In this document: in pieces, positions 8,285-16,635 of the stretch
How positions within the stretch are numbered: position 1 is the first letter of the stretch
Layout: each line of letters begins with the position of its first letter
NCBI GenBank assembly: GCA_947166565.1
Contig: CAMVEL010000012.1
Location: 1-49,518 of the forward strand
Length of the DNA: 49,518 nt
Reading direction: 5' to 3'
Source: an uncultured Erysipelotrichaceae bacterium
Lineage (GTDB): Bacteria; Bacillota_I; Bacilli_A; RFN20; CAG-826
The notes under the pieces: model-generated
The model's input: only the letters and a program-made list of their open reading frames with translations
Database searches by the model: none
What the model was told of the DNA's origin: nothing
Position numbers and translations under genes: made by a program

Positions 8285-9037
8285 TTACTCTAGATTTTTG
8301 CCCTCAAGATAACGATTTTTGAGGAAGTGGAGGAAGAGGAAAACGGCATAGGCGAATGTTGCGATAAAAAATGTTATGTTGAAGGCGAAGAAGGCCGCGT
8401 TCCATTCCCCTCCTCCTAGGGATTTATAAAGATCGTTTTGGGTGAAATTGAAAAGGAAATGGAGGAAGAAGGCGGGCAACAAACCGCCAAGACGGTAAGC
8501 AATCCCAAGAAGAAGGCCAAGGAGGAAGGTATAGCCAACCTGGGCCAAAACCAAAAGGGGATCGGAACCTCCGAACAAAGCGAAAAGATGCATCAAGCCA
8601 AAGACAAGGGCGGAAATCAAAATATCGAAACGGCGGAGGTTGGTTTTGGCAATAGCCTCCATAAGGGCAAAGCGGAAAACCACTTCCTCGATAAGCGCGG
8701 TCATCAAAGTGAAGAGGACCCTCCTATCGATATCAATGAAGGAATGTTCGTTTATTTGGCTTGAAAATGGAAGGGAAGAAAGGTTACCAAAGGCAATAAG
8801 AGCCAGGGGGAGAGTCAATAAAAAGGCCTTGAGAGTGCTTCTGCTTAATCTGAATCCGTCCCCGAAAAGGGAGAAGGCGATGAAGGGGAAGATAAGGAAG
8901 CGCAAGGTCCCCGTGAAGGTTTCCTGCTCCACAAAGCCAAAAGAGGGCACGCTCACCGCGAAAACATAAATGAATATCGCTAGAATCGCTCCATAGAAGG
9001 GTCTTTTCGCCCCCTCATCGATCTTAAATCGTCCCAT
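8285..9037 (-). CDS. CPBP family intramembrane glutamic protease
   Basis: A 250-residue polytopic membrane protein with the three CPBP (CAAX protease and bacteriocin-processing / Abi) signatures in order: EEVVFR (about residue 117), FGLMH (about 147) and HFLFN (about 193). These residues form the intramembrane active site. Substrates in Bacillota are mostly unknown; roles include bacteriocin self-immunity and anti-sigma factor processing. The start overlaps the end of lgt by 14 bases, so the two genes are translationally coupled. No bacteriocin gene is adjacent. Confidence 0.88.
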   Translation of the reverse strand: MGRFKIDEGAKRPFYGAILAIFIYVFAVSVPSFGFVEQETFTGTLRFLIFPFIAFSLFGDGFRLSRSTLKAFLLTLPLALIAFGNLSSLPFSSQINEHSFIDIDRRVLFTLMTALIEEVVFRFALMEAIAKTNLRRFDILISALVFGLMHLFALFGGSDPLLVLAQVGYTFLLGLLLGIAYRLGGLLPAFFLHFLFNFTQNDLYKSLGGGEWNAAFFAFNITFFIATFAYAVFLFLHFLKNRYLEGKNLE

Positions 9038-9800
9038 CGTTAACTTCCTTTGGGAATCTGCCCTTCCTCTTCATCAACACCAAAACGATGATGTATATGA
9101 TTCCAAGAACAACCGCGATGATGCTCCAAAACTGAGATGGGGTGAGCCCTGGGATGAAGCTTCCACGGTAATCGTCGCGGACGAATTCGATGAGGAAACG
9201 CCAAACCCCGTAGGAAATCATGTATATCGGCATCCCAAACGGGGTCTTCCATTTTAGCAAGAGGAAAAGGAGGATGCCGAATAAAAGCAAAAGGAATATG
9301 GCCTCGAACAAATTGGTGGGGACGACCTTATCCGCGGTGGTCTCGAAATGCACCCCATACCAAGCGTCGGTATGCTGTCCATAGCAGCATCCCCCAAGGA
9401 AGCAGCCGATCCTCCCTAAGCCATGGGCGAGGGCGATCGAGGATGGGGCCACGAGAAGGATGGTCCATAGGCCGTTTGGATAATGCTTCTTCCCCCAAAG
9501 GAAATAAAGAAGGAGGAAGGAAGGAACCCCAAAAAGGAGACCGCCATAGAAAGTCAACGACCAATTCCACGAATAATGCGCGGGGTCTTGGATGAAATCA
9601 TAGAGGTTTTGGGTGAGATAAGCCCCGGCAAGGCCAACGGCGATCGCGACAAGGAGGGGGATTTCCAAATAGAACATCTTTCCCGAAGGAACCTTCAAGA
9701 CTTTTCTAAAATAGAATTCAAAAAGGAAAAGCGCGGCGAAAATGCCAAGTCCTAGCATCAGGGCATAGCTTTCGATGAATCCAAATAGACGCGGGGCCAT
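9024..9800 (-). CDS. lgt: Prolipoprotein diacylglyceryl transferase
   Basis: A 258-residue membrane enzyme with about seven helices. It transfers diacylglycerol from phosphatidylglycerol to the lipobox cysteine of prolipoproteins. The signature HGLGRIGCFLGGCCYG (about residues 125-140) and the C-terminal YGVWRFLIEFVRDDYRG (about 199-215) fit the Lgt family branch with a Cys-rich signature. It would modify the many lipoproteins in this window (29655, 3526, 19909, 24185, 39573). No good Shine-Dalgarno is seen before ATG 9800, only a weak GAAGATG. Divergent from the gene at 9877. Confidence 0.9.
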   Translation of the reverse strand: MAPRLFGFIESYALMLGLGIFAALFLFEFYFRKVLKVPSGKMFYLEIPLLVAIAVGLAGAYLTQNLYDFIQDPAHYSWNWSLTFYGGLLFGVPSFLLLYFLWGKKHYPNGLWTILLVAPSSIALAHGLGRIGCFLGGCCYGQHTDAWYGVHFETTADKVVPTNLFEAIFLLLLFGILLFLLLKWKTPFGMPIYMISYGVWRFLIEFVRDDYRGSFIPGLTPSQFWSIIAVVLGIIYIIVLVLMKRKGRFPKEVNDGTI

Positions 9801-9840
9801 ATAAAAATACTAACACATCTTCATCGAAGGTGTCCCTCCC

Positions 9841-9869
9841 TTCAAAGGAAGGGCGTTATCGGTTATTAT
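9841..9869 (+). promoter_or_regulatory. Promoter placed for a leaderless mRNA
   Basis: TTCAAA (9841-9846), 17-base spacer, TATTAT (9864-9869), then only 7 bases to ATG 9877. Transcription would begin at the start codon itself. Confidence 0.5.
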
Positions 9870-9876
9870 TTGGGCT

Positions 9877-10290
9877 ATGGAAAAAGAAGAATTGTTGATT
9901 TGCTTTGACGAAAAGGCAAAGGAAGACGCCCAAAGGGTCATAATGGCCTTAAGGGGCATCGGTTATCAGGTAAAGGAAGGCAACGGCCAAATCAAGGAAG
10001 GCGATTTCGTCTTGCTTCTATTAAATAAGGAAACCACCTTGGAAGGTCTATACCTTTCAAACCCATGGCTAAAGCAACAATTCGAGGACTCCTCCTTCCG
10101 CGGATTCAGGATGATGCCGATCATCCCGCTTCACGGGAAAAGCGAGGATATCGATACTTTATGGGAAAACGGCATCGGCGAGCTTTACGATGAACTCGTT
10201 TCAGGCGAATTCAAACCCTTTGGCTTGGATCTTGATGACCCTGCTTCCATCAAGGAATTCCACCGGGTTTACGAAGAATATAGCGAATAG
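9877..10290 (+). CDS. Small acidic cytosolic protein of unknown function
   Basis: A 137-residue soluble protein without signal or membrane segments. I do not recognise it with confidence. An alternating beta/alpha pattern (LLICFDE, then FVLLLLNKET, then MMPIIPLHG) faintly resembles a TIR- or flavodoxin-like Rossmann half. SNPWLKQQFED and the acidic tail ELYDELVSGEFKPF give no firm family. It stands alone between a divergent lgt and a bidirectional terminator, with no Shine-Dalgarno and a -10 box directly before ATG. Confidence 0.7.
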   Translation: MEKEELLICFDEKAKEDAQRVIMALRGIGYQVKEGNGQIKEGDFVLLLLNKETTLEGLYLSNPWLKQQFEDSSFRGFRMMPIIPLHGKSEDIDTLWENGIGELYDELVSGEFKPFGLDLDDPASIKEFHRVYEEYSE

Positions 10291-10307
10291 CCTTAAACAA
10301 GAAAAAA

Positions 10308-10347
10308 ACGAGTCGCCTTTTGGTCAATCCCTTGAGCGGCTCGTTTT
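10308..10347. terminator. Bidirectional terminator
   Basis: ACGAGTCGC (10308-10316) pairs with GCGGCTCGT (10336-10344), one G-U, flanked by A7 and T4. It serves the convergent genes at 9877-10290 and 10367-10648. Confidence 0.85.
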
Positions 10348-10366
10348 CGTTATGTTTTTCTAAAAA

Positions 10367-10648
10367 TCAGGTTTCCCAGTGATATCCGCACTTTTTGCAG
10401 GTGCAAACCCACCATTTATGGACGGGGCTTGTTTGGCTATAGGCGGATACGTCCGTGGAAGCGCATTTTGGGCAGGTGAAAGTCGGGGTGGAGCAGATCA
10501 ATCCGCCTCCGCTAACCAAAGCGAGTTGTTCGTTAGTTAATTCAACCCCTTCCGCCTTGGCCAAAGAGAGGACTTCCTCTGGGTTCTTGCACGCCTTGAC
10601 CTTGGCGATTTGCTCTTCCGTCAAACCATCGAATAAATCTTTTCTCAT
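10367..10648 (-). CDS. RiPP-leader-like (Nif11/double-glycine) protein with a zinc-ribbon tail
   Basis: A 93-residue protein in two parts. Residues 1-49 look like a Nif11-type/bacteriocin leader: amphipathic helix with DGLTEEQIAKVKACKNPEE, then GVELTNEQLALVSGGG, with the Gly-Gly motif at 47-49. Residues 50-93 form a zinc ribbon, with C59-P-K-C62 and C84-K-K-C87 plus extra C52 and C82, ending CGYHWET. In known RiPP systems the double glycine is cut by a C39 peptidase-transporter; none is encoded nearby. Start is supported by AGGAG 8 bases before ATG, and TATAAT sits at 10672-10677. It may be a precursor, or a domesticated zinc-binding protein that merely kept the leader fold. Confidence 0.8.
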   Translation of the reverse strand: MRKDLFDGLTEEQIAKVKACKNPEEVLSLAKAEGVELTNEQLALVSGGGLICSTPTFTCPKCASTDVSAYSQTSPVHKWWVCTCKKCGYHWET

Positions 10649-10762
10649 AGTTTTTCTCCTGAGTTGCCTTCATTATACTAGACGGTCGTCACAAAAGTGC
10701 CACGGCCTTTTTTACAATTCGGTCGAGGTTATTGGATAGATATCATGGATGGTTTTGTTTTC

Positions 10763-12229
10763 TTATTCCTTATGGAATCCTTTGACGGCAAGCTTCACGG
10801 CTTCATAACCTCCGTTATAGAGGCCTTCGCCCTTAAGCTTCTTGATGGTATTTGCCATATGGATTAGGAGGTCTTTGTCATTAAGGAGGCGATCAAGCAT
10901 CACGTTCATCGTCTTGGTGTCCTCGCATTCCCAAATGGCATCCCCGAATTCGCGGCCATGGATTCCTCCATAGACCTCATGTCCTCCGATATGGCGCATG
11001 AAGATCTTGGGGATAGGATAGAAGACGAGCTCCGAGGGTTTTGTGACCATGAAGTCGGTGACCCTCATGAGGAGGTTCGTCGAATAAACAGCCTCGAAGA
11101 TGCCCTTGTTATAGATGCAGTGGATGCCTTTTTCGTCTTTTTCCTTTAGGGAATCGACAAGATTTAGGACATCATCATAATTCTCGAAATGGGTGACGGT
11201 GAGTTCCTTGAAGGAAGGAACTTTATCGCAAAGATAATCATACATCGTCCTATGGTCGCCGAAATTGAGGAAGAGGGTGGCTCTATTTTCCTTAACCGCA
11301 GGGATGAGGTGACTGATCATCGCGGCGAACTGTTTGGCCCCCGCCCCTGCTCCTCCAACGGTCAAAAGAATGCGCATGGGTCGATTGGTTTTGGCTCTTT
11401 CTATACGCGCGTCACAATCGATTTCGACGTTTTCGACGAGTTCATGGTCGACGTAATGGCCGATTTCGAAGAGTTCTCCATCCGGGATTCCCTTCAACGG
11501 TTTCTTATCCATTCCGTTGAGGATCTTATACCCATAATAGGCAAAAGGGGTCTGCACGGCGTGGATCGCCCCTTCGGAAAGATGAAGGGCCATCGGCCAG
11601 TTATCGGGAATCGCGTTTACGACATGGGTAAGTCCCGCGTGGACCGCGCCTTGGCTAGGCCAGACGTGGGTCGCGACATAAGGGATATCCTTAGGGAGGT
11701 CATTGAAAATAGGGACCAGCAATTCGGAATTCTTTTGGTCCGCGGCATTATAGGAGATCTGACGGAAGCCCTCGGAATTGAGGGGTTCCCAGAAGAAATG
11801 GTTGAAGAGCTTGGATTTTTGGGAGATGCGGGAGGCTTTGGAATAAAGATCGTTTTGATAACGGATCATCTTCGATCCGGTCGCCTCGAAGGACGCGAGG
11901 TCAAGCCAATATGGCTCATATCCAAGCGCCTTCGCGCAGGAAGCGATCGCGATCGAAATCCTATAATGGCCAAAGCCCATGCGGATATTCCCAACCACCA
12001 TCGCGTTAGAAGGGAAGGCGAAAGGTTCCTTTATTTCCTCATTGGAGACGAGATTCATGACACCCATCTTCGATAAGCAGGGGATTGGTTCGGCATTGAG
12101 GTGATAGACCTTATTGCTATCGTCCCCGAACTTCTTGATGAAGGAGGCTTTCTTCTTAGCGGCTTTGGAAACGGTTTTCTTGCTCATCTCGTTTCCAAAA
12201 ATAACAGCACTTCTGTCTTTGATTTCCAT
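10763..12229 (-). CDS. GT-B fold glycosyltransferase-like protein (MurG/MGDG-synthase-like)
   Basis: A 488-residue soluble protein. The N-terminal GNIRMGFGHYRISIA (about residues 81-95) matches the glycine/histidine nucleotide-sugar loop of GT28/MurG and diacylglycerol glucosyltransferases. RILLTVGGAGAGAKQF (about 287-302) starts the second Rossmann domain. HIGGHEVYGGIHGREFGD (about 417-434) is where the donor-binding loop would fall. The N-terminus is Lys-rich. GAGGA lies 7 bases before ATG 12229, and the TetR gene ends 17 bases upstream, so the two form an operon. A lipid or cell-envelope glycosylation role is inferred, not shown. Confidence 0.65.
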   Translation of the reverse strand: MEIKDRSAVIFGNEMSKKTVSKAAKKKASFIKKFGDDSNKVYHLNAEPIPCLSKMGVMNLVSNEEIKEPFAFPSNAMVVGNIRMGFGHYRISIAIASCAKALGYEPYWLDLASFEATGSKMIRYQNDLYSKASRISQKSKLFNHFFWEPLNSEGFRQISYNAADQKNSELLVPIFNDLPKDIPYVATHVWPSQGAVHAGLTHVVNAIPDNWPMALHLSEGAIHAVQTPFAYYGYKILNGMDKKPLKGIPDGELFEIGHYVDHELVENVEIDCDARIERAKTNRPMRILLTVGGAGAGAKQFAAMISHLIPAVKENRATLFLNFGDHRTMYDYLCDKVPSFKELTVTHFENYDDVLNLVDSLKEKDEKGIHCIYNKGIFEAVYSTNLLMRVTDFMVTKPSELVFYPIPKIFMRHIGGHEVYGGIHGREFGDAIWECEDTKTMNVMLDRLLNDKDLLIHMANTIKKLKGEGLYNGGYEAVKLAVKGFHKE

Positions 12230-12246
12230 GGTATGTCCTCGTTAAT

Positions 12247-12825
12247 TCAACGGTTTTTGATCCCGGCGACTATGCATTTGGCCAAGTGGTTGATGGCTTC
12301 TTTGTAGGTGACTCCCGCTTTTTGGAGAAGGTCTTGGGAATAAAGCTGGTTAATCGAGGAGGTGAGGTAAGCTATAACCAAGGTTGGGTTGACGTCTTTC
12401 CTAATCCAGCCGGTCCTCTTGCCTTCTTCGATTAGCATGAGGGGGTAGACCCATTGGTCGGAATAGCTCTTGACGAGTTGATGGTAGACAAGCGGCTCAT
12501 ATTCCCTTACCTCGAAGACGCGGTTGAAATCGAGAATCGATTCGAAGGGGGTCTCGATGGTGAGGATTTCGAAAAGCTTTTCCTCCGGGTTCCTCCCTTC
12601 GGATTCATAGATCTCCTTCTGCCTTTGATGCACATAAAGGTGGCTGCGATCGATGATCGCGTTATAGATATCCGTTTTGGATGAAAAATAACGGTAGATG
12701 GTTTTTTTGGAAATATGGATTCTTTTGGCGACGTTATCAAGGTTGAGCTTGGTCCCATCCGCGTTGAATTCCATGATGAAAGCCTCGATGATTTTGGCCT
12801 TCACAGATTCAGGGTCTTCTCTCAT
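12247..12825 (-). CDS. TetR/AcrR family transcriptional regulator
   Basis: A 192-residue repressor-type protein. The N-terminal helix-turn-helix is clear (NLDNVAKRIHISKKTIYRYF, about residues 27-46, followed by SSKTDIYNAI). The rest is an all-helical ligand/dimer domain. GAGG lies 8 bases before ATG 12825. It leads a two-gene operon with the glycosyltransferase-like gene, so it probably controls that gene and itself. The ligand is unknown. Confidence 0.93.
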   Translation of the reverse strand: MREDPESVKAKIIEAFIMEFNADGTKLNLDNVAKRIHISKKTIYRYFSSKTDIYNAIIDRSHLYVHQRQKEIYESEGRNPEEKLFEILTIETPFESILDFNRVFEVREYEPLVYHQLVKSYSDQWVYPLMLIEEGKRTGWIRKDVNPTLVIAYLTSSINQLYSQDLLQKAGVTYKEAINHLAKCIVAGIKNR

Positions 12826-12900
12826 TTTTCTGCCTCGAACAAAAACAAGTGCCCTTATATTACACTATGGAAACGCGAATTGACAATAAAGTTTCCTACA

Positions 12901-14109
12901 TTAGGCGGTGACGTTGCGAAGGCCCAAGGAGAGGAGGTATTCCTTAATCTCCTTTTTATGGTGACCGAAGAGGATTTGGTGATGATTCCCCAAAGAAGAT
13001 GAGAGGAAATAGGTGACGGGGGCATGCATATGGAGCTTTATTTGGGTACGGCATCTATCTTTCCGGTACTCGTTCTCGATCATCTCCCCTTCCTCACAAT
13101 AGAATTCGTTGATCTCGGCATTGATCTTCAAAACAGTTATTGGACCCTTTGGAAGCTCTCCATGTATCCCAACCCCGATTCCCGATTCGAAATGGGTGTC
13201 CAAACAATAGGAGGTAGCCATATCCAGAGGCAATGTGCAATGGGCGAAATGGATATCGTCATGGAGGGGATTGATCCATTGGGGGTTAGCCTGGAAGCAA
13301 TGCCAGGAAAAGCGCTTTTGCATCAAGAAGGCGGTCAATAACGATGGCACGTCCCCCTCGCATGAAGCGACGAGGCCGTCTTTGTTGAATAAGGCCAAAG
13401 CCAAGCAGGCGGATGAATGGGCCGCGGAAAGGATATCGAAACACCTAATCGTAAAAGCGTCCAATTCGTATTTGGCGACAAGGCGCTTTAAACCTTCGTA
13501 AATGCGTAAAGCCTTCCTTATTTCCTCCTTGGAATAATCGAATTCATCCACCCCTTCCAAAGAATCCATATCGACGGAGAGGATATTCTCGATGACCTCG
13601 CTTTCCTTGATATCGATGAGGTCGACGTTAAGGATGTCCTTGGCCTTCTTATAATCAACATAAGAAGAGATCAACCAATTGGAAGGTTCACCAAAAACGC
13701 CTAAACGGTATACTTTTTCCGTCTTTTTCTCGTTATATAGAGCTTCGATCCTATTTTGGATATAGAGGTTATCCCCATGGAGCACTTCGGCCCTTTTCCC
13801 GTTTTGATGGAGGAAAGTCAAAATCTCCAATGAGGCCGCAAGGGAATTGGAGGAACCATAGGTAAGAAGATAATAAGGGCCTTCGTAATCAGGGAAGACC
13901 TCGGATTTGAAGATCCCTTCCGAACCTCCGCTTTGGATGAGGATAAGCAGGAAATCCCCTTTTCTAGCTTCGTTGATGTTAGAAATGACCTTGAAAGAGT
14001 ATTCCTTCAAGGCGGAAGAAAGGTCATTAAGCAGTGATTCCGAATCCTTGGAGATCATTCCTCCATGCGAAAGAATCGATTTGATGGGGTAGATTTTTAT
14101 TTCCTTCAT
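12901..14109 (-). CDS. L-fucose/L-arabinose isomerase-like sugar isomerase family protein
   Basis: A 402-residue cytosolic protein. The C-terminal half carries the pattern of FucI/AraA relatives: the ACEGDVPS-like segment SCEGDVPSLLTAFLM (about residues 252-266), HCTLPLDM (about 297-304) and GIGVGIHGELPKGPIT (about 317-332). The Glu and His residues in these are expected metal ligands. The N-terminal half has the Rossmann-like pattern of this superfamily. At 402 residues it is shorter than classical FucI (about 590) and close to the minimal branch. GAGGA lies 8 bases before ATG 14109. Substrate cannot be told; it is not linked to an obvious sugar operon. Confidence 0.7.
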   Translation of the reverse strand: MKEIKIYPIKSILSHGGMISKDSESLLNDLSSALKEYSFKVISNINEARKGDFLLILIQSGGSEGIFKSEVFPDYEGPYYLLTYGSSNSLAASLEILTFLHQNGKRAEVLHGDNLYIQNRIEALYNEKKTEKVYRLGVFGEPSNWLISSYVDYKKAKDILNVDLIDIKESEVIENILSVDMDSLEGVDEFDYSKEEIRKALRIYEGLKRLVAKYELDAFTIRCFDILSAAHSSACLALALFNKDGLVASCEGDVPSLLTAFLMQKRFSWHCFQANPQWINPLHDDIHFAHCTLPLDMATSYCLDTHFESGIGVGIHGELPKGPITVLKINAEINEFYCEEGEMIENEYRKDRCRTQIKLHMHAPVTYFLSSSLGNHHQILFGHHKKEIKEYLLSLGLRNVTA

Positions 14110-14133
14110 GGCTAAATCCTCGACATGAGAATT

Positions 14134-14472
14134 TTAGCACGTAGGGATATTGGAAAACAGGCGTTCGTAGACTTCCGATTCCTTGAAAACGCTTTTGAGG
14201 GTCTCGATTTCGTAATTCGGGAAGGAGATGGAATATTCCTCCTCCCCATCCTTGAAGACAAACGAGTAGAAACCCCTGACTAAGATGAAGCCGCTCGCGT
14301 TGATCACGGTTTTGTATTCTTTGTATTTCGGGGAATTCGGCTTTTCCGATTTGTTCCAGGAAGTGACGCTGACGCGCTTATTCGTGTACTCCAGGCGTTC
14401 GATTTTCGACAAGGGGAAGGCGAATACCGAGGCTTGGTCGGAGATGCAAAGGTTATCCCCTTCAAGGAAAAG
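14134..14472 (-). pseudogene. 3' part of a membrane protein gene split by IS110 (PH-like domain)
   Basis: Codons running from CTT at 14472 down to the stop at 14134 give LFLEGDNLCISDQASVFAF and then a beta-rich domain ending in ERLFSNIPTC, which looks like a small bacterial PH-like domain. There is no credible start: the first in-frame candidate is TTG at 14412 inside the domain, and TGA follows upstream at 14473-14475. Joined to 16019-16552 it restores one reading frame of about 290 residues, so it is the tail of the interrupted gene. Confidence 0.8.
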
Positions 14473-14735
14473 TCATATTACAGTCCTGTGTAAAATGGCT
14501 CCGTATCCCTCACGGATGAATTTCCTTGCCGTTTGGGGTATAAACCAAACCATGCCGCGCTACCTTTCCATCGAAATTTTACGGCTCGACCGTTCCGCAC
14601 ATGATCAGGCGCGCGGCTTTTCCTTGCACCGTTGATCAGTTGCCTAACGCTCTGACGTTTCATCGAGGCCGTGATGGTACGGAGGGAGAGCCGCGCGTAC
14701 AAAGGACGCGGCAAAGAAGAAAGGAGCATTTTCAC
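14473..14735. ncRNA. Candidate bridge RNA region of the IS110 element
   Basis: IS110 elements of this layout encode a bridge RNA in the 5' non-coding region, with loops that pair with target and donor DNA. Here 14617-14626 (CTTTTCCTTG) is the exact reverse complement of the target flank CAAGGAAAAG at 14463-14472, and 14638-14643 (AGTTGC) equals the opposite flank at 16024-16029. A further hairpin is GTTTGG/CCAAAC in 14531-14551, and GCCGCG/CGCGGC lies near 14691-14714. Exact RNA ends and the coding strand cannot be set by eye. Confidence 0.6.
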
Positions 14736-15938
14736 ATGCCAAGAAAACTTTACGTCGGCATCGACGTCGGCAAATTCAAGCACGAATGCTGCATCGTCGA
14801 TTACGATGGGGTCGTCGTCAGGGACAGCTTCCCCTTCGACAACTCCAAGGAGGGGTTCGAAGCCCTTCTGAAAACGGCCACGGGGATTCCCGGGGCCGAA
14901 GTCGCCGCCATCGGCTTCGAGGCCACCGGCCATTACGGGGAGAACCTCAAATCCTTCCTCGAACGGGCCGGATGCCCCTACGCCGAGCTTAACCCCGCCC
15001 AGACCCATAGTTTCGCCAAAAGCACGAACGGGAACGGGCAGAAGACCGACAAGACGGACGCGAGGGCGATCGCGTCCTTCCTGCTCGCGACGAGGCAAGG
15101 CGCCTCCCCGCGTCAAGATTATGCCAAAAAAATGCTGAAGGTTCTATGCCGGCACAAGTCGTCGCTGCACAAGAGGAAGGCTGCCTGCTGGAATTCCGCC
15201 ATGCGCTGCCTCGACGTTCTTTTCCCGGAATTCGTCGCGTTTTTGGGCAATGGAAACTCCGCCAGGGGGAGGAAGGCCGTCAAAAGGGCATGGGCCAGGT
15301 CGCTGCTTTCCAGGCACCCCTCAGCCAAATCGATCTCCAAGCTGAGCCCCGAGGCGTCGGAAAAGGCGAGGAGGGAATCGATGGGGTCGTTCTCCAAGGT
15401 AAGGTCGGCCGAGCTCAAGGCGCTGGCGAAGGCGAGCATAGGGGTCGATTCCCCGGCGATGGAATCCGTCCTGAAATCGGAACTGAGGCAGATCGAGTGG
15501 CTCGAGTCGGAGATCTCGAGGGTCGACGCGGACATCGAATCCTCCGTCGCCGAATCCGGGTGCAGGCTGCTGACCATACCCGGCATGGGCCCCTTCCTCG
15601 CCGGCGCGATAATGTCCGAGATCGTCGACTTCGGGAGGTTCCCCTCGGCCGATAAGGCCCTTTGCTACGTCGGGGCGTTCCCAATCGTCAGGCAATCGGG
15701 TGAGCACGAATGGGTCGGCTGGATGGCCAAGAAGGGGTCGCCGGCCCTTCGGTACGCCCTGATGCAGGCCGCGATGATGGTCTGCCTCCATTCCGACACG
15801 TTTTCTGATTATTACCAAAAGAAGATAGGCGAGGGGAAGGCCCCCTTGGTCGCTAGAAGCCACGTCGCGAGGAAGTTGCTTAGGGTGATGTGGGCGATGG
15901 AGACCAAGGGAACCGACTTCGATCCGGCCATGGTCTGA
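14736..15938 (+). CDS. IS110-family transposase (DEDD recombinase)
   Basis: 400 residues. The N-terminal RuvC-like DEDD domain has YVGIDVGKFKHECCIVD (first Asp), FEATGHYGENL (Glu) and KTDKTDARAIASF (Asp pair near residue 105). The C-terminal Transposase_20 domain has LLTIPGMGPFLAGAI and CYVGAFPIVRQSG with the expected catalytic serine. It is a strand recombinase guided by bridge RNA. The start at 14736 is chosen over 14601 because AAAGGAG lies 9 bases upstream and the protein begins directly with the RuvC strand. High GC and rare-codon use differ from host genes. Confidence 0.95.
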   Translation: MPRKLYVGIDVGKFKHECCIVDYDGVVVRDSFPFDNSKEGFEALLKTATGIPGAEVAAIGFEATGHYGENLKSFLERAGCPYAELNPAQTHSFAKSTNGNGQKTDKTDARAIASFLLATRQGASPRQDYAKKMLKVLCRHKSSLHKRKAACWNSAMRCLDVLFPEFVAFLGNGNSARGRKAVKRAWARSLLSRHPSAKSISKLSPEASEKARRESMGSFSKVRSAELKALAKASIGVDSPAMESVLKSELRQIEWLESEISRVDADIESSVAESGCRLLTIPGMGPFLAGAIMSEIVDFGRFPSADKALCYVGAFPIVRQSGEHEWVGWMAKKGSPALRYALMQAAMMVCLHSDTFSDYYQKKIGEGKAPLVARSHVARKLLRVMWAMETKGTDFDPAMV

Positions 15939-16018
15939 AATCCCGCCGGGCCGAAAAGCAGGCCCATCGGGTCGTTTTCGGCATGCCTAGACGCACGCCG
16001 CGGGAAAGAGAAATCAAA

Positions 16019-16552
16019 ATAATAGTTGCATGTGCAAACCACGTTGTTCCTATTGACCAAAGCGGATTGGACGAGTTTTTCCTCGCCTTTGGAATTGGTT
16101 TTCACGAATGAGCAAAGCAAGTCGGCTTCCTTTGCGTCCTCCGGAACGTTGAGCTCGTCCTTAATCTCTTTGATGAAGCGGTCCGATTTCTCGAGGAAAT
16201 CCGAAACCTCAGGGTCCTTCTTCTGCTTTCTTAAAAGAACGAGATGGGCCGCGATAAAGCCAATGCCAAGGAGGAAAATGCCCAAGCCTATATAGAAGAT
16301 ATAGCCCCTATTCTTCATCGCCTCGACGAAACCGTCTTTGGCAACGAACATCAAGACACATAGGAAGAGACCGGTAGCGAGTGCAAAGGCCCCAACGGTC
16401 AAAAGCCAACGGGGGTATTGCTTATCAAGGCTTTGCCCTTCCTGGAGGTGGCTTTCCACCTTAGTCTGGGTTTCCTTTGAAATCGCGCGGATTTCATATT
16501 TCAAACAAACGTTTTCCTCTGGGTTGTGGTGCATTCCGAACATGTCTTTCAT
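16019..16552 (-). pseudogene. 5' part of a membrane protein gene split by IS110
   Basis: Begins at ATG 16552 with AAAGGAG 6 bases upstream. About 178 residues remain: an N-terminal cytosolic segment, two membrane helices (about residues 48-70 and 84-106), and a linker up to NRNNVVCTCNYY. Beyond it the frame runs into the insertion sequence and ends at an artificial stop at 15812. With 14134-14472 it forms a protein of about 290 residues: two membrane helices plus a cytosolic PH-like domain. Function is unknown. The split gene is followed (in its own direction) by the isomerase-like gene. Confidence 0.75.
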
Positions 16553-16635
16553 AACTGCTCCTTTTGCCTAATCAAAAGACGGGCAAACAAAAATATAAGG
16601 CAAAACAATAATTGGAGGAAGTATGGCCTTTAGAT

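Larger units (their letters stand above)
14473..16018 (+). mobile_element. IS110-family insertion sequence
   Basis: A GC-rich element of about 1.55 kb with a long 5' non-coding region (about 260 bases), one transposase gene and a short 3' end (about 80 bases). This layout is that of the IS110 group rather than IS1111. There are no terminal inverted repeats. The left edge is set by the host reading frame, which breaks at 14473. The right edge lies near 16015-16021, and frame restoration allows host sequence to resume at 16016, 16019 or 16022. Its base composition differs sharply from its neighbours, so it is a recent arrival. Confidence 0.85.

Noticed and set aside
14601-14735. N-terminal extension of the IS110 transposase
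   Set aside because: Lies in the non-coding region with guide sequences; a Shine-Dalgarno and the RuvC strand support the start at 14736.
15812-16018. C-terminal part of the frame 15812-16552
   Set aside because: Read-through of the interrupted host gene into the IS; not a real protein end.
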